In this document: in pieces, positions 47,620-60,159 of the stretch | Layout of the letters: every line of letters begins with the position of its first letter | Numbering within the stretch: the first letter of the stretch is position 1 | Assembly: GCA_035578155.1 (NCBI GenBank) | Contig: JAPWDM010000002.1 | Coordinates: 40,074,811-40,138,810, forward strand | Direction of reading: 5' to 3' | Source of the DNA: Brachynemurus nebulosus | Lineage: Eukaryota; Arthropoda; Insecta; Neuroptera; Myrmeleontidae | Length of the DNA stretch: 64,000 nt | The notes under the pieces: generated by a model | Seen by the model: the letters and a program-made list of their open reading frames with translations, nothing else | What the model was told of the DNA's origin: nothing | Databases searched by the model: none | Made by a program: the position numbers and the translations under genes

Positions 47620-48180
47620 AATCAGATATACTGAAATACTCTGCGATATTCATATTTTAGTAGCGTATATCTAATTTTCATTCCTTGAGATACTCACATT
47701 GATAATTTTAAGAGTACTTTATTTTATGAGACATTTTGAGTTCACAGGGCTCTGGAGAATATTTTCGAACTCGCGTTAATTTGTTTCGGATTTTTAATAA
47801 TATTAGGGCAAAAGTTCAAATCCGTGCAGTCGTTTATTTTGGGTCTTTTTGAGTCCCCAGAACCCTAGATGGCAGTTTTAAAATGTGCATTTTTCTCAGA
47901 ATCTCCATACAATTTGAGCAAAAAATTTAATCAAAATCCGTTCAGCCAAATATTTTGAGTTCGTTTAGGGATCTTAGGACCTTAAGGATCAATTATAATG
48001 TGACATTTATTTCTTTCAAAATCAGTAGTATTTGCGCAAAATTTGGTAATGATACATCCAGTCGTTTACTTTAGGCGTTTTTTGAAGTCCTACGGTCTTG
48101 TGGGGTAACTTTGACTTAATTCTGATATTTTTCTTTCAATTCTTATGCCAATTTTACCTATAGTTTTCTTTCATCATTTT
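47620..48180 (+). repeat. Degenerate ~312-bp repeat, part 2
   Basis: It begins 'ctgaaatactctgcgatattcatatttta' and continues with phrases like 'gagttcacagggctctggagaa' that also occur at about 57330. The hAT-type element at 46915 probably split this array. Confidence 0.5.
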
Positions 48181-48765
48181 TTTCATATATACTACCGTTT
48201 TCTTGAAACCATTGGGAAAGGATAAATATAGTCCATATTTCATTTTTATTTAAATATAAGATTACTCCAGGACTATACTATTAACTCTAGCTCTAATTCT
48301 TGTTTTGTGATTGCTTCTTTAGTAGCGGATCAAATTTTGTCTGTTTCGCTTAAAGATATTCTCATGTATCTGAAAACTCATTTTTTGTAATAACTTAAAA
48401 ACAGTAACAGCCTTAAACTTACATTAACTTTGTTTTTTTTTTTTTTTGTTGGTTAAATAGGATTAATGATTTACAGAACCAATAAGTAATAGCAAATAAT
48501 TAATTAAATTTGAATAAATTTAAGAGTATCTACAAATAAATATTTTCATAGTACCTAATCACTGCTATTTAATTTTTAAAATTACAAAAATTAAATGCTT
48601 AATGCTGCTATTTTTTCAAATGCTTACTAAAAATTTAAAAATTGTATAATTTTTTGATAAATTGGCCACAGACTGCTGTGTACAGGAATAAAAAATTGAT
48701 ATTTTACGATTTTTCGTAAATTTCGACGGTTAGACAAAAAATTTTGCGAAACCCTTTCTTAGCGA
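48181..48765. other. A+T-rich intergenic sequence
   Basis: Nothing recognised. Confidence 0.4.
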
Positions 48766-48769
48766 GCGC

Positions 48770-49290
48770 CTACGACCCAATAGGCACCTACATGCCAAAT
48801 TTCAAGTTCGTAGGTATTGTAGTTTTGGAGAATTCTAGATAGGTGAGTGAGTGGTATTTCTCCTTTATATATATAGATAGAAGATGTATGTATTTAAAAA
48901 AATAGCATGTACTCGCTCGGCATCGCTCTGCTGTTACTCGCTTTGTGTGTGCACGTACACTAACTAGGAGATGCACCCAGAGTGAAATTCGGGATTTTGA
49001 TGAAACTTCGCCGGTGTGTAGAATAGGCAAAAATAAGGGACCCGTATTTTTTTTTATCGGGCATCTTCCACGTTTACGGGGTGAAACCAGCCCCTAAAGT
49101 TAGGGGTTCAAATCGTATTTCTTTAGATAGTTCGAAAACTATAAGAGATAGAGGAAAACTTTAAATTGGCGAAATGTTACTCTTTGAAAGACGTATTCAC
49201 CTGTATTGATTAAACCAGGGTCGGGTTCATAAAAGGGGTTGGATGGGTGAAAAGGGGGTTAAATTTTCTTGTACAGCCTGAGTGGTTCAA
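48770..49290 (-). repeat. Dispersed repeat, inverted relative to 6420-6800
   Basis: 'aaactataagagatagaggaaaactttaaattggcgaaatgttactcttt' mirrors 6525-6585. 'caaatttcaagttcgtaggtattgtagttttggagaa' and 'gtgagtgagtggtatttct' at 48800-48865 are common tail phrases of insect retrotransposon-like repeats. The frame 48788-49030 minus lies on it. Confidence 0.6.
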
Positions 49291-49294
49291 TATA

Positions 49295-49940
49295 TCAAAT
49301 TTTTGCCATAATAAATAGAAAGAGCACCAAAAATTGGGGGATACGTGTTTTTGCGTTTTTTCGAAATATGTGTGATATCCAAGCCATATAAGGAAGAAAA
49401 AAATAGGGTAGATTATATTGCATTATTATTGATTGCAAATACGTTCCATATATTTTTATTTTTATGTTTATTTTCATCATGAAAATGTAAATTTTTACTT
49501 TCCGATAATGATTCATGCATTTTTCAGTACTTACTTAATTATATAATATATTATTGTGTATTGCAATTATTTTTTAAAACTGTTTGTATAACAATGATAT
49601 GTAAATATTTAGCATTGTTATACTGGAGGGTTTTTTCATTTTCAGGGAACAATTTAGTTTGCGTCCTGAAAATTTTTCCCTTCAGCAGAAATTTTTTTTT
49701 TTTGAAGAGTGCCAAGATATTTTCTTTCCGCAAGGCAGTAATGTATCGGCACATAATTACATAGTTTGTCGTGCATAAAATTAAATATAAAATAATAATA
49801 TTATTATGCTGGGAGAATAATCTTGGTAACAGATAACAGAGGAAAATATATGGTTTTGGACGAAGAATCGACTTATTATTTCTCTTAACAAATATTGAAA
49901 TACGGAGTTGCACGCACGCGCATATAATCATATAAGTTCA
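49295..49940. other. A+T-rich sequence, no gene seen
   Basis: The overlapping frames 49551-49931 minus (126 codons) and 49561-49764 plus have A+T-driven composition and no recognisable motif. Confidence 0.45.
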
Positions 49941-49944
49941 TACC

Positions 49945-51060
49945 TAGGGTCTGCTTTTTGGAGGTTTTAATATTTTACCCCCACCCCACCATTTTTAAGT
50001 TACAATTTCATGCTTTTTCGACGTTTTCGAAGTTTGCACCACTCGCACAGGTCACCCAAATAAACCTAGTAGACTGAAATTTTGTGTTCGGATTGAGTTA
50101 GTATCAAAAGGGTCCCTTTTGTGGGTCTCAACTTTTAACCCTTACCCCCACCATTTTTATACCAAAAAGGACATGATTTTTCTTGTTTTTTAACAGTTTC
50201 GTTCAGGTCAAAATCTCCCCAAATAAACATAGAGGGCCGAAATTTTGTGTATAGGTTAAGTTAATAGCCAGCCACTGCTTTTTGAAGGTTTTAACTTATA
50301 ACCCTTACCCCCACGATTTTTACACCAATATTCCCTTGATTTCTTTTGCTCATTTTCTAACACGCCTAGAGACTCTCTAAGTAAACCTAGAAGACTGAAA
50401 TTTTGTATCTGTATTCAGTTAATATCGAGGGTGTGTCCTTTAGGGATACCACATTACCTTACCCCCCACTTTTCCCATTTTTATATCGGAATTCAATTGC
50501 GTTGTTATAATATATGGTTAAATGCGATTTATATTGATAACAATACAGTAGGCAGACTAAATGTAAAGAAACAAATGAAATATATACTATCATTTATCAC
50601 AAATGCAATACATATGTATATGTAAGTAATTTAAAAAATTTTATGGATGTAATTTTTTATTTTATTTATAAAATAGAAATTTTGGATTTTTTTGGAAAGA
50701 AAAAATATCTTCATAAAGGCTTTCCAGTTCACTATTTAAGGTCCTTTTTTAATATTTAAAAATAAAACACAAAGGCAATTGGCGAATAAGCATGGGTAGG
50801 AATGCCCTCGTACGAATTGTGTTTTTTTTTCCTGCTAACTGCGATCGACACCAAATTGGAATTTACTGAGATTCAGCTCTTAAAAACTTAAAACCATTAT
50901 TAAAGCCCCGATCAGTCGGACACTCATCATCAGTTTTAAAAAAACCAAAATGACAAATCGCTTGTAGACTTTCAATCACATTTCGCTTGTAGAGATTCAG
51001 TACCGAAGATGAAGGGAAAAATTCGACTTCCGTGATGGGGACCCGCTGCTGACGGCTTTT
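49945..51060 (-). repeat. ~1.3-kb dispersed repeat, copy 3
   Basis: Same orientation as 21938-23200 and matching it along its length, from 'ggtctgctttttggaggttttaatattttacccccacc' to 'gatggggacccgctgctgacggc'. The left end is truncated relative to the other copies. The frame 50431-50625 is an artefact. Confidence 0.85.
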
Positions 51061-51064
51061 GTTT

Positions 51065-51815
51065 TAAATGCATTTTTAAAAGTTAAAAATAAAAAAATGC
51101 ATTATTTTTTAAGGAACGTATATAATTAGGAGTTTCTTTTGAAGTTGTATAATATGAATTTATTTGATTTTAGTTTTCGTTTGAAATTTTTACATATTCA
51201 ATTAATGAGCACAATGTGACCTTCACAACAATTCATATTTTAACCATCATAAAAAATTGAAGTTATTGTAAATTATTTAAAGTGTTATTTCACGGTCTTT
51301 GATTTAATTACGGCAGCAATAAAATTAACTTATTAAACAATAAAAATGTTAAAAATTTTTAGAATAGTAAATTACACAAATATAGTGTTTAAAAAATAGT
51401 CTATATAACCCAAATAAAAAAATAAATAAATAAATAAAAATAAAATAGCATTTGAATTATTTAAATAATTAAATAAATTTATCTGAATTAAGGTTAAAAA
51501 AATAAAATTGATTAGTTTTCGTTTATTTTCAAAACATAAATTTTTAAGGCTATAGTCGCCAGGTATAGGCAAATTTCGCTTATTTTAAAAATATTAATTT
51601 TTAAGGCTATAGTCGTCAGATATAAGCAAATCATTTTTAGTTGTAATCAAAATAATATTAACTACTTTTTTAGAGAAATGGAAACACATAAGTAGCAAAT
51701 TCGACAAAAATTGATAATTTTTATTAAATTTTCGAAGCTTTTTAATAAAAATATTTTTTTTTTATTTATTTCCCACTTATCCATCGTTACATTAAAAGGG
51801 TGCTAAAGATATTTC
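51065..51815. other. A+T-rich intergenic sequence
   Basis: 'ttttaaggctatagtcgncag.tataggcaaat' occurs twice about 57 bases apart (51541 and 51598), a short local duplication. No gene. Confidence 0.45.
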
Positions 51816-51824
51816 GCCTAGGAC

Positions 51825-52140
51825 CAGGGCCGGATTTACTTTTGAGAGGCCCCAGGGCATTTCTCATGTGAAGCCCCCTTAGTACTTCGCATGTGGAAGC
51901 CCCTGAGCACTTTTGTAGTGGCCTCTGATAAGGCGATAAGGAAATTTTTGAAAATTTGCAACTTTTTTAATAACCCAAAAAAATACAGTTGACGAACAAA
52001 AAGAAAAAAATGAAAAAGTTTTATCCTTCTTATTGTGCTCCTGTTTTGAGGGATTCATTATTAGTGATTTTGTGAAGGCCCCCATTGTGTGGACGCCCTG
52101 ATACACGAGGCCTAGGTGCCCTTATATAAATCCGGCTCTG
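51825..52140. mobile_element. hAT-type MITE, 316 bp
   Basis: The left end CAGGGCCGGATTTA and right end (inverse) CAGAGCCGGATTTA are flanked by cctaggac and tctagggc (6 of 8 alike, with the CTAG core often found in hAT targets). The inside has several 'gaagccccnt' and 'gcactt' words. The minus frame 51879-52106 is inside and has no transposase motif. Confidence 0.82.
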
Positions 52141-52287
52141 TCTAGGGCGCTAAATAATCTTGCGCCGGCCATAGAAATTTGGAACTGTTCAGTTTTGTTT
52201 GCAAACAATATATTATCATCAAAAATTAAGAATAATATTTTTAAAAATTTGCCAGTTTACATTTTGTAAACTAAACAGAAATAAACC

Positions 52288-52362
52288 TTGCTTACTGGTA
52301 ATAGTTATTTTTTGATCACTAGTTCGCGAATCTAAGTTTTACGATTCCCAATATAAAAAAAT
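52288..52362 (+). repeat. Short dispersed repeat, paired with 20400-20480
   Basis: 'agttattttttgatcactagttcgcgaatctaagttttacgattcccaata' is a close relative of the 20.4-kb copy. Confidence 0.55.
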
Positions 52363-52766
52363 TCCAGACTGACTGTACAATTTGTTAAAAAATTTTCTTA
52401 GGTTGATATTATGGGCAATAAAATTTTTGTAATCCAATTGTTTATTCAAATAATGTTAAAATAATATTTAGGATTGCTAAATATAAGAGCTTGTTTAAAA
52501 TTTATAAATTCTTTTATGCCCCAAATTCCAATTATTAATATTTTTTTCAGTCGTAAACAAATGCAGTTATAAAAATGATGATGCATTGAGAAGACAGATA
52601 GATATGACAGAAAATTTATACATTCATAATAGTATGTTTGCATTTGTACACTGACTGCAGTTCATCTATCAAAATTTACTGTATAAATGATTTATGTTAT
52701 ACTTTTATTATCTTTGAAAAAATTTACAAAAATTTTGAATGAGATTATTATGTTTATATTTTACAG

Positions 52767-52937
52767 ATTAATGCTCCTGTAGTCAAACAGTTACGAGAAT
52801 TAATGCATATTTTTATTCAGCATGTGTCGAATATAAATGATGACGTTGTTGAGCAGAACCTTAGAATTGGATCTAACTCTGCTGACGCCTTTGTGCAATT
52901 TAGTATATCTCTCCCTCGGATCCAGACTGGAATCTGA
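52767..52937 (+). CDS. Candidate 3'-terminal coding exon, 56 residues plus stop
   Basis: A splice-acceptor-like tract 'tgtttatattttacag' ends at 52766. An open frame follows: it starts INAPVVKQLREL, passes HVSNINDDVVEQNLRIGS and ends LPRIQTGI before TGA (52935-52937). Composition is protein-like (mixed Asp, Glu, Gln, Val, Leu) and G+C is higher than in the flanks. The phase of the first codon is assumed. I do not recognise the protein, and no upstream exon was found between the MITE at 51825-52140 and this site. It could also be a piece of a mobile element. Confidence 0.45.
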   Translation: MNAPVVKQLRELMHIFIQHVSNINDDVVEQNLRIGSNSADAFVQFSISLPRIQTGI

Positions 52938-53051
52938 AACCGATTCCAGATTTTTAGAGACTCACCACTCTCTAAAAGCAAGAAAAATTACAAACAAAAG
53001 TTTTGAATGAATTATTTTTTAATTATTTCTTTATTTGTCAATGATTTCCGC

Positions 53052-53322
53052 CAGAGTCGGGGAGAGACGTGGAAGGCCTCAGCGATAGACCAGATTTTTC
53101 GGAAATCTTCCGTCAAAATTTAGGCGACAAGCAAAAACAAATGACAATTTTTCCAAGATCGTTTTTGTATTTCTCCCCAGAAATATAACTGACAAGCAGA
53201 AGAAAAAAAATTCACAGTCATTTTTGCTTTTCCCCGGGCCGCCTACCGACAACTTTGGCCCCTTTCCAAGCGCGCCTCCGGGCCTACGACCCCGGCTACA
53301 TATCCCGCTCACGCCGGGCCTA
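53052..53322 (-). mobile_element. hAT-type MITE, 271 bp, related to 756-951
   Basis: The termini cagagtcggggagag (left) and taggcccggcgtgag (right, inverse) with flanks atttccgc and attttcga (6 of 8 alike). Read on the minus strand it shares 'gtagccggggt', 'cccggngg', 'gcttg' and 'tgtcggtag' with the 756-951 element in the same order. The terminal G has mutated. The minus frame 53079-53312 is not a gene. Confidence 0.7.
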
Positions 53323-53522
53323 ATTTTCGAAGAAACTCAGTGACTTTGGCTGTTTGTTCAATTGTATTTCGCCGCAATCTAATAAGCCACTTCAATCTGT
53401 GCAAACAAATTCAAAACGGTTTGCCAGTTTTTGCATGATTGTAATAGGATGGCTCCCATAACATATAATACGGACCTTCGTTGAATTTAAGAATATAATA
53501 TACCAGTATCAGTGTTATATCA

Positions 53523-53846
53523 ATGTTTACAAGCATGTGTCGAAATTGTGAAGTGATGATCCCCGAGGACAAACAAAATATTTTTGTCAGAAATATTAAT
53601 GACCAGAAAAAAGCTACTCTTTTCTCTTTTGTCTGGATCCCTGACGAATGGCTCCGGGCTACCTCTTTAAACCCGGACGCCGATTGTCACCCCCGCTCAT
53701 CGAGCTTCTTTGTATTGCGACTTCAGTGCGTCGAAATTAATGAAGCTCTGCAAGAAAAGAATATACGCTTTTTACTATATTTTAGACTTCATAGAATCTA
53801 TAAATTATTTTATGAGAAACTAGCTAAAATAAATTGTTTTATGTAA
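53523..53846 (+). CDS. Hypothetical ORF, 107 codons, unrecognised
   Basis: An open frame from ATG at 53523 to TAA. Up to about residue 80 it has protein-like composition: CRNC near residue 6, IPEDKQNIFVRNIND, FSFVWIPDEWLRATSLNPDA, then LRLQCVEINEALQEKN. G+C is clearly higher than in neighbouring sequence, ending at about 53760 where A+T-rich codons begin. A splice donor or frame end near 53760 is possible. No signal peptide or membrane segment. It may be an exon of a host gene or a domesticated or mobile piece; I assign no function. Confidence 0.4.
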   Translation: MFTSMCRNCEVMIPEDKQNIFVRNINDQKKATLFSFVWIPDEWLRATSLNPDADCHPRSSSFFVLRLQCVEINEALQEKNIRFLLYFRLHRIYKLFYEKLAKINCFM

Positions 53847-53945
53847 AAGGTTTAGTCTTATAAATTATTCTAATTATAGGTCAAGTTGTTTTAAATCAGT
53901 TATTCCAAATTCTGTACAAAATAAGTTATACCCTATTTCAAATAC

Positions 53946-54148
53946 AATTGATCATGAGTCAAAATTAAAAAATTAAATAATTCTTATATTCAAAACAAAT
54001 CAATCTTCTATTCTTTTTTAAAAACAAACTGCAAATTTAAAATTTACGTAAGTGCAATAATGAAAGAGATAAAGCTAAGAAAACGGAAATTATTTAAGTT
54101 CATAAGTGATGAAGCATGATTACATTTAACTGAAATGGACCATACTTA
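53946..54148 (-). repeat. Dispersed repeat R3, copy 3 (uninterrupted, inverted)
   Basis: The reverse complement of the 28598-28800 copy, including 'gatcatgagtcaaa' and 'agtgatgaagcatgattacatttaactgaaatgga'. Confidence 0.75.
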
Positions 54149-54149
54149 T

Positions 54150-54505
54150 GATGTTTCACTCCGTTCTCTAGACGCAATTCTAAAGTAGTCGTCATCATAT
54201 TCTGATAACATGTCCATGCAGGTATTGATGATTGGGTATTTGACAAATTTTGAAAAAGTATTTTAAAATATTCATAAAGATTTAAATATAACCCTAGTAA
54301 TTGATTTTTGTATAAAAAAGGCAATTTAAAGAGAAAAAATTTTGTTAAAAAAAATTTATTTGCATTTGGTGCGAAAACACTTTCTCACTTTTCATTTCCA
54401 ATACCAGTTCATCACTTAGCAAAGAGATGTCACTCTCCTCGCAATATTATTGAGTACAGCAGAGCTCTGAAGAAGATAGCATTTTTTGTGACGTATTTCC
54501 TCACT
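54150..54505. other. A+T-rich sequence, no gene seen
   Basis: The plus frame 54308-54529 is partly of plausible composition (HHLAKRCHSPRNIIEYSRAL near 54408-54470) but has no family I know. It runs into a repeat end, so it is not called. Confidence 0.4.
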
Positions 54506-54513
54506 TGTTCCAC

Positions 54514-54665
54514 CAGTGGCGGCTCATAACATTTTTTAAATATATTGATTATTGGAGACCCAATAGGGGTATGGTATATTTTTATTTAGGCTGTTGGCAA
54601 ATACTATAAATGATTCTGAATACGGTACAATTATGTATATGTGTTATAAATATTTACAGAAAAAG
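54514..54665 (+). repeat. Dispersed repeat, possible hAT left end, copy 2
   Basis: It matches bases 11-200. It starts 'cagtggcggctcataacat' and includes 'ggcaaatactataaatgattctgaatacgg' and 'gtgttataaat'. Confidence 0.55.
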
Positions 54666-54739
54666 ACATAATATATACACTGAAAAATTAAAATACTAAA
54701 ATCAGAGACATAGTACCTGAACATTCTATACAGAAATCG

Positions 54740-55250
54740 GCAAAGATATTAAAAAACTGACTTCACTATTCCTTTGGTCATTGTAAAAGACGTCAAATAA
54801 GGAAAGTTGATAAAAATTCTCGAATATTCTATTCCTCAACTAGCATAGATGTAAAAAAACCGATTGCACCATTGGATTTGTTACCGAAAGAGAGGCCAAA
54901 TACTTCATTTTGACAAGTGTTCCAGAATGTTCTACTCATTAACCAGCAAAGAAAACGAAATACCGTCTTCACTATTGGGCTGGTCTTCAAAAAAGAAGCC
55001 AAAGTGCACAATTAGACAAATGTTTTAGAAATTGACTTTTGTTGGTTGCCAAATAGAATGTTCGAGAACTTTTGTTAAATATCGCTGTTTAGCATATTTA
55101 TTTGATTATAAATCCCATGTTAAAGTCGATATTTCCGTATTTTTGCTTGCTACTGAATAGAGTATTCTAGAACTTTTGTCAAATTTTACTATTTAGCTTC
55201 TTTTTGGATGATCGCTCTAATGGTCAAATCGTTTTTTGATGCGTTTGTTG
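54740..55250. repeat. Degenerate units, one inverted
   Basis: 'tagaatgttcgagaacttttgttaaatatcgctgtttagc' (about 55058) and 'tagagtattctagaacttttgtcaaattttactatttagc' (about 55158) are about 100 bases apart. A third version lies inverted at about 54805-54835 ('aaaaattctcgaatattctattcctcaa'). No coding capacity. Confidence 0.5.
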
Positions 55251-55319
55251 ATTTTTCAAAATAATGTTCTGGATCTCTTTTTCAATGAATCAATGATCAA
55301 TCTTATGATAAATTTCTAA

Positions 55320-55820
55320 TGGTAAATATAAATTAATAACGATAACATGCTTTTGTAAAGAAACAATAATAATATATAAACAATAAATAAATGTGGTAAA
55401 ATTTCTGAAAACATGTATACAAAAATTCAGACAAAAAATTCTGTAAACCGCCTATGGAATATCTATGACACAACACACATATCCATATCGTGCGTACCAC
55501 AGAATAATTAGAAGCCAAGTTGCTATTTCTGCACTAGTGATACCAATGTAGACAAAAAATCCCCTCTATTTCCCACCACTATGTTGTGTAGGTACACACT
55601 GTGTGTAGTGGTGTTTGTTTGATCTTTTCAACTGTGTCAGTTGAAACACACACAATTACAAAACACGTATTGTCGGACGGAGCAAGGTGGGGTCCAAGCT
55701 AACAATATATAATAATGCGTTGTGCATTGAGTGACCGATATAGACTAACTAAATGCCTTAAGCGGTATCAAGCACACACTGGCACACTGCTATCCACAGT
55801 TTTCTACAAACACGCTTAGG
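55320..55820. other. Intergenic sequence
   Basis: 'actgtgtcagttgaaacacacac' and 'ccaccactatgttgtgtaggtacacactgtgtgtagtggtg' (55574-55615) contain small palindromes, the second being a ~20-bp imperfect hairpin. No gene. Confidence 0.4.
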
Positions 55821-55827
55821 GCTTGGT

Positions 55828-56141
<314 letters not shown>

Positions 56142-56211
56142 GCGATATACATAGAACATCCATATACATAAACTTTGTTTATAACTTGCCGCTAATCTAT
56201 AACTATTGATA

Positions 56212-56450
56212 GAGTCCTTATAATAAAAGTCTATACACCCCGGCCATTTATAGTGAAAATAATCGCGCACTTTTTGTGTTTCGTATGGAAAATACAATTG
56301 CCAATTCACACGCAGACACAGTTATTAAATAACTGACAGAACATCAGTGCTACCGCCATAGTTTGACTTGACATGTGTCATTATTTTGAAAAAAATTGTC
56401 CCAATAAATGGACGGTATTTAGACTCTTATTATGCTTATTATAGGGACTT
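56212..56450. mobile_element. Tc1/mariner-type MITE, 239 bp
   Basis: GAGTCCTTATAATAA at the left and AAGTCCCTATAATAA at the right (inverse) with TA on both sides (56210-56211, 56451-56452). Subterminal 'agtcta.a.accc.g.ccatttat' also repeats inverted. No transposase. Confidence 0.72.
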
Positions 56451-56454
56451 TAAT

Positions 56455-56990
56455 CCACTACCACTGACAACGACATCTCTTCTTGTTATGAGGAACTAAT
56501 TTTGACCACCACGTCCATTGAATCGTTCTCATCCAGTGATATACATGGATGACCAACTATGTACCTATTTTTGAAGCAAGTATGTTGTAGACAACTGTGA
56601 TCTATGACAACAGAAACCCCAATATAAACAATTGATAAGAGTGTGACAACAACACATTTAAGGTGATGCTATCTTTTTTTACTGCTGACTCAAAATTAGC
56701 TTTCTTTAACAATTGTATTTTGCCATTCATTAGATAAAGACAAAATATAGTTTAGAAATACAAATGACTGCTGTCATCTTTTTCTTTAATGACTATTTAA
56801 CTTTTTAAACGATTTTTTAAGTTGCCTCTCTATGTATCTCTATGTTCTCATCACATCAACCGCCAATTCCAAATTCATAACTTTCATTTAAAAAAAAAAA
56901 AAAAATATTTATATATTTTTTTAAATTAATTTAAATGGTTAATCATTATTATCGAATTATACTCTATGTTATTCACAATATTTCATTACC
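56455..56990. other. A+T-rich intergenic sequence
   Basis: Nothing recognised. Confidence 0.4.
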
Positions 56991-56994
56991 AATA

Positions 56995-57470
56995 ACTACA
57001 TCAGTCAAATATCAAATTCTTACGAGTACTCCAGTCTGAGGCCCTTCTTGGAACATCGAAGGACAATTTTAACCTCACTTTAATTTTTTCGGGATCTCTC
57101 TTAGGATTTAAGCAAAATTTTACAGGATCTGTTCAACTGTTTTAGTTGGTACCTATCTGCTGACCTTAGAGGATAATTTTGACCTCACGTTATTTTTAAA
57201 TATGATATTCTGAAATACTATACAAAATCAGAGTGCTCCAGTCTGCGAGCCCAACAACTCGAAAAGAATCATATTGGTATTTTAATAGCATATATAATAT
57301 TGTTTTAAGAGCACTTCAGTTTTGGAACTTTTTTGAGGTCACACAGCTATGGAGAACAATTTTTAACTCACAATTAGAGATATCAGTTTTTCGGGATTTC
57401 GACAGCCGTTTATTTGTCTGTTTTAAGAAGGTAGAATCTTACGGGACAATTTTAACAATGAAAATGTAGC
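56995..57470 (+). repeat. Degenerate ~312-bp repeat, distant copy
   Basis: 'ctgaaatactatacaaaatcag', 'gcgagcccaacaactcgaaaag' and 'aggacaattttaacctcactttaattttttcgggatct' match the units at 46400-46914. The frame 57233-57469 lies on it. Confidence 0.6.
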
Positions 57471-57479
57471 CCTTATATT

Positions 57480-59675
57480 ACAACATAGAGTATCGCTTAT
57501 TTATCAGTGAAACTACCTTTAAATCGATTCCTTAGTTCTTTAAATTAACCGAAACTTAACGTACTAACTATGAAGCCCACAAAACTTCTTTATTATATTA
57601 TCATGATAAAACAACATTGGATGAACAATAAATTTCACTGCGATATTTTGAAAATAGCATTTAATTTTTTCTTGATGTTGCAGAGTCGTCAGTGTCAATC
57701 AGCCAGACCGGTTTAATGTAGCCCATCGAGCACTTACCCGATTTGACCAATGGGCCATTTGGAGTCTATCTGGCCCCAATTTTTATAAAGTTAATACGCT
57801 ATAAACTTTTTTGAATAATTCTTAATAGCAGTGGATAATTTAGTAAAAATGGGAAAAAATTTAGGCGCGTTGACGTTTATAAATTTTATACGTTCGGTAG
57901 GTAATTCAAAAGGAAACTTTTCAAGTGTTTATTATGACTTATGAAACTTGTTTTCTTTATGTGAAATGTTATTTAAATAAACACTTTTCAATGTTTAAAA
58001 CACTTCAATTGATAGGTAACAAATAAAAAAAAATAAATAAACTCATTAATTTTAAGGAGAGTTTATACACTTTCAAAAATTTAAAAAAATAATACATCTA
58101 AATTAACAGCTTCCAAAGACAAACTAATCTCAGTTAATTTAAATGGATAAGTATACCTAATCTATATTTAATTTAAAAATTGAAGCTCCTGTAAGAAATT
58201 GCAATACAGATTTGAATCAAGTCGAAGAGAAATAAGCTATTTGGTTTTAAGACAGAAAAATGACAATAAAAATCTTTTTATCCTAGTAATATTGTATTTA
58301 TTTATTTCTTGAAATTTAAAATAAATACAAGCTATTAACGTCATTTTCGTGACGCAATTTTCATTGTTTCTAAATTAATTTACGTAATAATTAATACTTG
58401 TACTATTTAAATATTACAAGCAACTGTTTCATAACGTTACTAGTTATGAAGAAAAACGTTACTAGTTTTCGTAGAATCGCCTCAGATTTTTCAAAATTAT
58501 TTACACAAATTTAAAACCTACACAATTTTACAAATTACTTATATCATATTTTAAGATTTGAATTCAGCAAATGAACTTGGACTTTAATTGAAAAATTCAA
58601 CGTATCCGGAAGAATAGTTTACCAGTTTATGATTTTAAAAAAAGAAAACATAAGACAAGAATTTTCATTTTGGCAGTTATTTACTTATATAATATTTATA
58701 AAGGTGGTTATAAAAATTTTTGTATTATCTATTGTCTGTTATTATGCATTTTCTCTTACAATTCATTTTCTTTAATAATAATAATAATGAACATAATTCT
58801 AATAATAAAATTTAAATTTTCCGTAATAAATCAGCTATTTTCATTTACACATTAAAATAATTATTATGAAATTTTATAAATTATAACGTCCAACTAACAA
58901 CACTTTCATCTACATGGTTACAATCCTGGACAAAAATTAATTAGTGCAATTATTTCAAAATATTTCATAGAAAGTAAAAATTGGATAACCTGTTAGGTTT
59001 AGGACGTTTGAAGTGTAGAATAGATGTATCTAAAAAATGAATTTCAATAATTTATCTACTTTTAAAACAAGAAAAAGCCTTCCAGTGGCCCTTTTATTTT
59101 TCAGTTTTACTCTATAATGAAATCACCAAATTTTGATAACTGAATTTAAAATTTTCAATAGAACAAATTGACCCTAATTAGAAAAGTTGGGTTGCTGGAA
59201 GGCTGCTAAAAACAAAAAATTGCTGTTTCCAATGTAGAAATTCGTTTAAAAATAAATTAGAATATTTTTGTCATATTTCAAATAAAAATTTGTCAAAAAT
59301 AGGTAAAAATAGACAGGTAAACGTAATAAAAGTAAACAGGTAAAAAATGTGTACAAAGTTTAAGAATAATTAGAAATTGTATTGTTGAAGAAAATTAATT
59401 ATTGTAGTAAATGAATTATTATTAATACAAAATCTGGCAACATTGCATTAAATGAAGCGGAGTGGAAGACTTAAAAACAAAATGAAGTCATATATACCAT
59501 TACCATATTATATATCATTTCTTAAGGTAGTTATCTTGTGATATGCTAGTAGAAAAAATTGCAAACCAAAATTACTTTATGCTATTATTGTCTGTTAGTG
59601 GATAGATGTTGATACGTACTACCAAAGTACTACTTTTCATACGAATATGTATATGCATACTTTCAAACAGCCTGT
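57480..59675. other. A+T-rich intergenic sequence
   Basis: A short less A+T-rich stretch at 57680-57775 has no clear coding frame. Otherwise nothing was seen. Confidence 0.4.
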
Positions 59676-59680
59676 GTATA

Positions 59681-60153
59681 CAGCTAAACTCTTTTTTATG
59701 CGGTCCTTTATTGTGCGAGTTTTTTTATGCGGTTTGTAAAAATGGCTATTAAAATTCATAATGTGAGCAAATTTTTAAGTTTTGAGCGTTTTGAGTGATG
59801 TTTTTTCGATGAAACTTTTTTTATGCGGTCTCGACCAACCGCACAAAAAAAGTTTTTGTAAATAATAAACAAATACCATAAAGTAACGCTCAAATCTATT
59901 AATATTATAAAGAGTGCGAGCAGGCACGAGCTTAATAAAAGTGGTATTTTTGCGAAGTAAAATATTTGTTTATTATTTACAAATATGGAATACCATAAAG
60001 TAACGCTCAAATCTATTAATATTAAAAAAGTTTTTTGTACAATCTGGATCGAACTATACTTTTTATAGCTATTTATGATATTTTTGAACATATTTTGTTT
60101 GTGCGATTTTTTTTATGTGGTCTCTACACACCGCACAAAAAAGAGTTCAGCTG
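59681..60153. mobile_element. pogo/Tigger-type MITE, 473 bp
   Basis: The ends CAGCTAAACTCTTTTTTATGCGGT and (inverse) CAGCTGAACTCTTTTTTGTGCGGT are flanked by TA (59679-59680, 60154-60155). The 'ttttttatgcggt' motif recurs inside in both orientations. A ~38-bp block 'aataccataaagtaacgctcaaatctattaatatta' occurs twice (about 59873 and 59989). The frames 59756-60091 minus and 60075-60335 plus overlap it and are not genes. Confidence 0.82.
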
Positions 60154-60159
60154 TACACA

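Noticed and set aside
49551..49931. 126-codon minus-strand ORF, one of the longest in the window
   Set aside because: Composition is Ile/Lys/Asn/Phe-rich as expected from A+T-rich random sequence; no motif and an overlapping plus-strand frame.
53079..53312. 77-codon minus-strand ORF
   Set aside because: It lies within a hAT-type MITE and reads G+C-rich TIR sequence.
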